Shown here in pieces: positions 6,677-8,441 of a stretch of 8,441 nt of DNA. The notes under the pieces are model-generated. The model searched no databases and was not told the DNA's origin. It saw only the letters and a list, made by a program, of their open reading frames with translations. Every line of letters starts with the position of its first letter. Positions within the stretch are counted from its first letter, which is position 1. This DNA is from Bacteroidota bacterium (GTDB taxonomy: Bacteria > Bacteroidota > UBA10030 > UBA6906): positions 1 to 8,441 of the forward strand of contig JAERML010000127.1 of the NCBI GenBank assembly GCA_016844425.1, given 5' to 3'. The translations under genes were made by a program, and so were the position numbers.

Positions 6677-7804
6677 CTAGTGAGTGCTCTTATCAGTGAG
6701 TAGCCGGCGTTTCAGCCGTTTGCCGAGGTCTACAGCCCGGAGCATGACGCGGCCTGCGCTGGTCGTAGCAAGGATACTGTGGCTCAGCGGGCGGCGATCG
6801 ACCCACAACTCATTGATGTAGGAGTCCTGACCGGCCCCGCTGTCGAAAAAGTCGAGTTTCCCGAGCAAGGATGGAGCCTGGCGAATCATCTCGACCTCAT
6901 TCAGAGTTCCCGGTGACATTTTGGCGAAGTCGCGATGCCAGCCGATCTTGAAGCCAAAGGCGGCCCGCCCGGAAAGGAAGTTGCTGGTAGAGCAAATAAC
7001 TCGCTCGCCGACACGCAGCTCAGCAAAGAGAGCCCTGCCGGCTCCGGCAAACCCACGCACCATTTCTCGAAAAAACTGCTCGTCAGCGCTATTCGAAAGC
7101 AGCGCGTCGCCTTGTTCGCCCTTCCAACCGGCCCGCTCGAGTTCAAGGAAGCGATCTATACAGGCCTCGTCGACCGCAGTGCCCTGTAGCAGGGTCCAGG
7201 CTACGGGGCCGATGTCCCCCAAGCGCCGCATGCAACGCCGCGTATCCTTTCGACGGTTCGTGCTCAATTTCGATTCGATGTAGGCCTCGCCTGCTTGCGA
7301 CGGATACAGGACCGCGCGTGATAGGCGCTCGTATTCATGCCAGGTGGTGCCGTACTGTGGCCCAATGCTGTGCACCAGTTGCTCGATCTTGCCGTCCGCC
7401 TGCCAGTACACGAATTCGATGCCGTGCCAATGAAATGCCTTGCCTGCGCAATAGGCAATCCAGGCTTCGATCACCTCGCTGGCCACAGTGGAGTCCACGA
7501 GGAGCCCGGATAATTTAGAATGGGGCGAGCAGAATGCGCGCAGATGTGGCAGCGGAAACTGACGCGTTCCTCGCACGGCATCAAAAATACCCATGCCCAG
7601 CAGCTCAGGGCCGGCGGCCCCCTCCTGCTCGATCCACATGACGAGCGGGTCCGCGTGGCTGGCGAGGTGGCGTTGAGCCGGCACCACAAAATGGGGCGAC
7701 AGATAGGCATTCGGATCGAGCGCCCGCGATTCGAGATCGGCCCAGGCCACCAGCCTGCCAGGCGTCAGATCTTTCCATTGCAGTAGACGAACGGTTAACT
7801 TCAT
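6677..7804 (-). CDS. CelD/BcsL-type (FemAB/GNAT-fold) acyltransferase
   Basis: Predicted cytoplasmic protein of 375 residues with the double-GNAT fold of the CelD/BcsL group (Pfam Acetyltransf_6), found in cellulose and other exopolysaccharide loci. Diagnostic stretches are LSTNRRKDTRRCMRRL (180-195), the start of the second GNAT half; FLELERAGWKGEQGDAL (219-235); the strand pair ALFAELRVGERVICS (258-272); FGFKIGWHRDFAKMSPGTL (283-301); and FFDSGAGQDSYINELW (319-334). The C-terminus is basic (KRLKRRLL). It is expected to transfer an acyl or aminoacyl group from a thioester to an amino sugar or polymer, with the downstream ACP as a possible donor (inference). The ATG at 7804 follows the preceding gene by 52 bases and lacks a good Shine-Dalgarno at normal distance. 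GC is about 57-62% in the lines I counted, against about 47-50% in flanking genes, which hints at separate acquisition. Confidence 0.83.
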   Translation of the reverse strand: MKLTVRLLQWKDLTPGRLVAWADLESRALDPNAYLSPHFVVPAQRHLASHADPLVMWIEQEGAAGPELLGMGIFDAVRGTRQFPLPHLRAFCSPHSKLSGLLVDSTVASEVIEAWIAYCAGKAFHWHGIEFVYWQADGKIEQLVHSIGPQYGTTWHEYERLSRAVLYPSQAGEAYIESKLSTNRRKDTRRCMRRLGDIGPVAWTLLQGTAVDEACIDRFLELERAGWKGEQGDALLSNSADEQFFREMVRGFAGAGRALFAELRVGERVICSTSNFLSGRAAFGFKIGWHRDFAKMSPGTLNEVEMIRQAPSLLGKLDFFDSGAGQDSYINELWVDRRPLSHSILATTSAGRVMLRAVDLGKRLKRRLLTDKSTH

Positions 7805-7856
7805 GGCGCGCTCTTTATTCTTTCCCTACCCTGAAAAAGACGAAATTGGAGAACAG

Positions 7857-8441
7857 CTAGTTGCCGCTAAAGGCCATCCCATACAGGTCCGCATACCCAG
7901 TCGGGGAGCTGGTGTTGTAGTTACTGGTCCACAGAATGATTGAGCCATCCCAGGAACAGGAGATCCGTGGTTGGGCGTAATAGCTTGAACTCAGACCTCG
8001 TGATCTATGGTGGGCATACCGGCGTACTTCCGAGGTCACCACATTCATCGCAATAATCTCTTGTTCGTACGGTTGCCAGTTAGAGGTAGCCGGGTCCGAA
8101 TTGAAGTCGTCGTAACCATCTGGAAACGTTTTTAAAAAGGTTTCGCTATCGAAGAACACCCAATTCTGGTTAGGGCCTTCTTTTGATACTGCCGAGAGGT
8201 GACCATCATTGGTACTTGCGATAGTAGCGCTATTAAAGGTGAGCGGGAGGAGTAACTGGTTAACGGAGATTTGATCAGCCTCAGTCCTAAATGGCTGATT
8301 CAAATTCTGATTCAATGTAATGTCGACGCGATAGATGCCGGGAGAGTTGTTACAGTCGAAGGTGATGAAATAGTTTTTCCCATCTGTCGCAGACACTAAC
8401 GTGCCATGATCCCCGCACTGGGTCCAGAAGTTGACGGGCGT
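7857..8441 (-). CDS. Beta-propeller-like protein, C-terminal part (5' end outside window)
   Basis: The frame is open from the window edge to TAG 7857, giving 194 codons without the N-terminus. GTG 8396 is only an internal codon, since the frame continues upstream (FWTQCGDHG). The sequence is rich in Asn, Ser, Thr and aromatics with short strand-turn repeats, as in secreted beta-propellers. The clearest signature is near the end: EIIAMNVVTSEVRRYAHHRS (128-147), then YYAQPRISCSWDGSIILWTS (154-173), which resembles the WD40-like/TolB-type blade 'AHH-S ... Y-AQP--S-S-DG--I-F-SN' seen in large extracellular proteins. It probably contributes the last blades of a propeller. No sortase or PEP-CTERM tail is present; it ends directly after the last blade (YGMAFSGN). 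The function is unknown. It may belong to the same operon, being 52 bases upstream of the acyltransferase. Confidence 0.6.
   Translation of the reverse strand, partial: TPVNFWTQCGDHGTLVSATDGKNYFITFDCNNSPGIYRVDITLNQNLNQPFRTEADQISVNQLLLPLTFNSATIASTNDGHLSAVSKEGPNQNWVFFDSETFLKTFPDGYDDFNSDPATSNWQPYEQEIIAMNVVTSEVRRYAHHRSRGLSSSYYAQPRISCSWDGSIILWTSNYNTSSPTGYADLYGMAFSGN

Noticed and set aside
6674..6687. Small palindrome (5-bp arms, 4-base loop) at the stop of the CelD/BcsL gene
   Set aside because: Too short and not followed by a T run on the minus strand; no support for a terminator.
7805..7856. Possible promoter or terminator between the propeller and acyltransferase genes
   Set aside because: No paired -35/-10 and no hairpin plus T tract; it looks like a plain spacer.

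Overview
The window is an 8.4 kb stretch of bacterial DNA in which every gene I can support lies on the minus strand, so the order of transcription runs from high to low coordinates. Gaps are short (tens of bases) or negative, as in one long operon. I see no rRNA, tRNA, CRISPR array, insertion sequence or integrase, and no stretch above 300 bases without a gene. The gene set (CelD/BcsL-type acyltransferase, asparagine-synthase-like protein, acyl carrier protein, adenylate-forming ligase, NadE-like protein, GNAT protein, secreted PQQ sugar dehydrogenase) is typical of exopolysaccharide/capsule loci of Gram-negative bacteria, including loci linked to exosortase/PEP-CTERM systems. Nitrospirota or a proteobacterium are possible sources, but the sequence does not settle the taxon.

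In order of transcription: (1) 8441-7857, the C-terminal part of a beta-propeller-like protein that enters from outside the window; (2) 7804-6677, a FemAB/CelD-type acyltransferase with visibly higher GC than its neighbours; (3) 6647-4706, a class II glutamine amidotransferase/asparagine synthase whose frame is broken near 6210; (4) 4722-4441, an acyl carrier protein overlapping the end of the previous gene by 17 bases; (5) 4316-2760, an AMP-forming acyl ligase; (6) 2733-1738, an ammonia-dependent NAD synthase homologue of an unusual subtype; (7) 1691-963, a GNAT-like protein; (8) 1036-1, a secreted PQQ-dependent glucose/sorbosone dehydrogenase that runs off the window and whose signal peptide is encoded inside the 3' end of the GNAT gene in another frame.

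The middle of the operon reads as a biochemical module (inference). The ligase activates a carboxylic acid and loads it on the ACP. The AsnB-like and NadE-like enzymes, both ATP-pyrophosphatases that adenylate a carboxylate and attack it with ammonia, could make an amide on a precursor. The CelD/BcsL and GNAT proteins could move the acyl group onto a sugar or surface polymer. No glycosyltransferase or polymerase lies in the window, so the polymer genes, if present, are outside it.

The points most worth checking are the asnB frame break (missing bases rather than a one-base slip), the ACP-AsnB-ligase-NadE module itself, the 74-base out-of-frame overlap at 963-1036, and the 124-base spacer between ACP and ligase, which holds a perfect 8-bp inverted repeat and a 19-codon reading frame with its own ribosome binding site.
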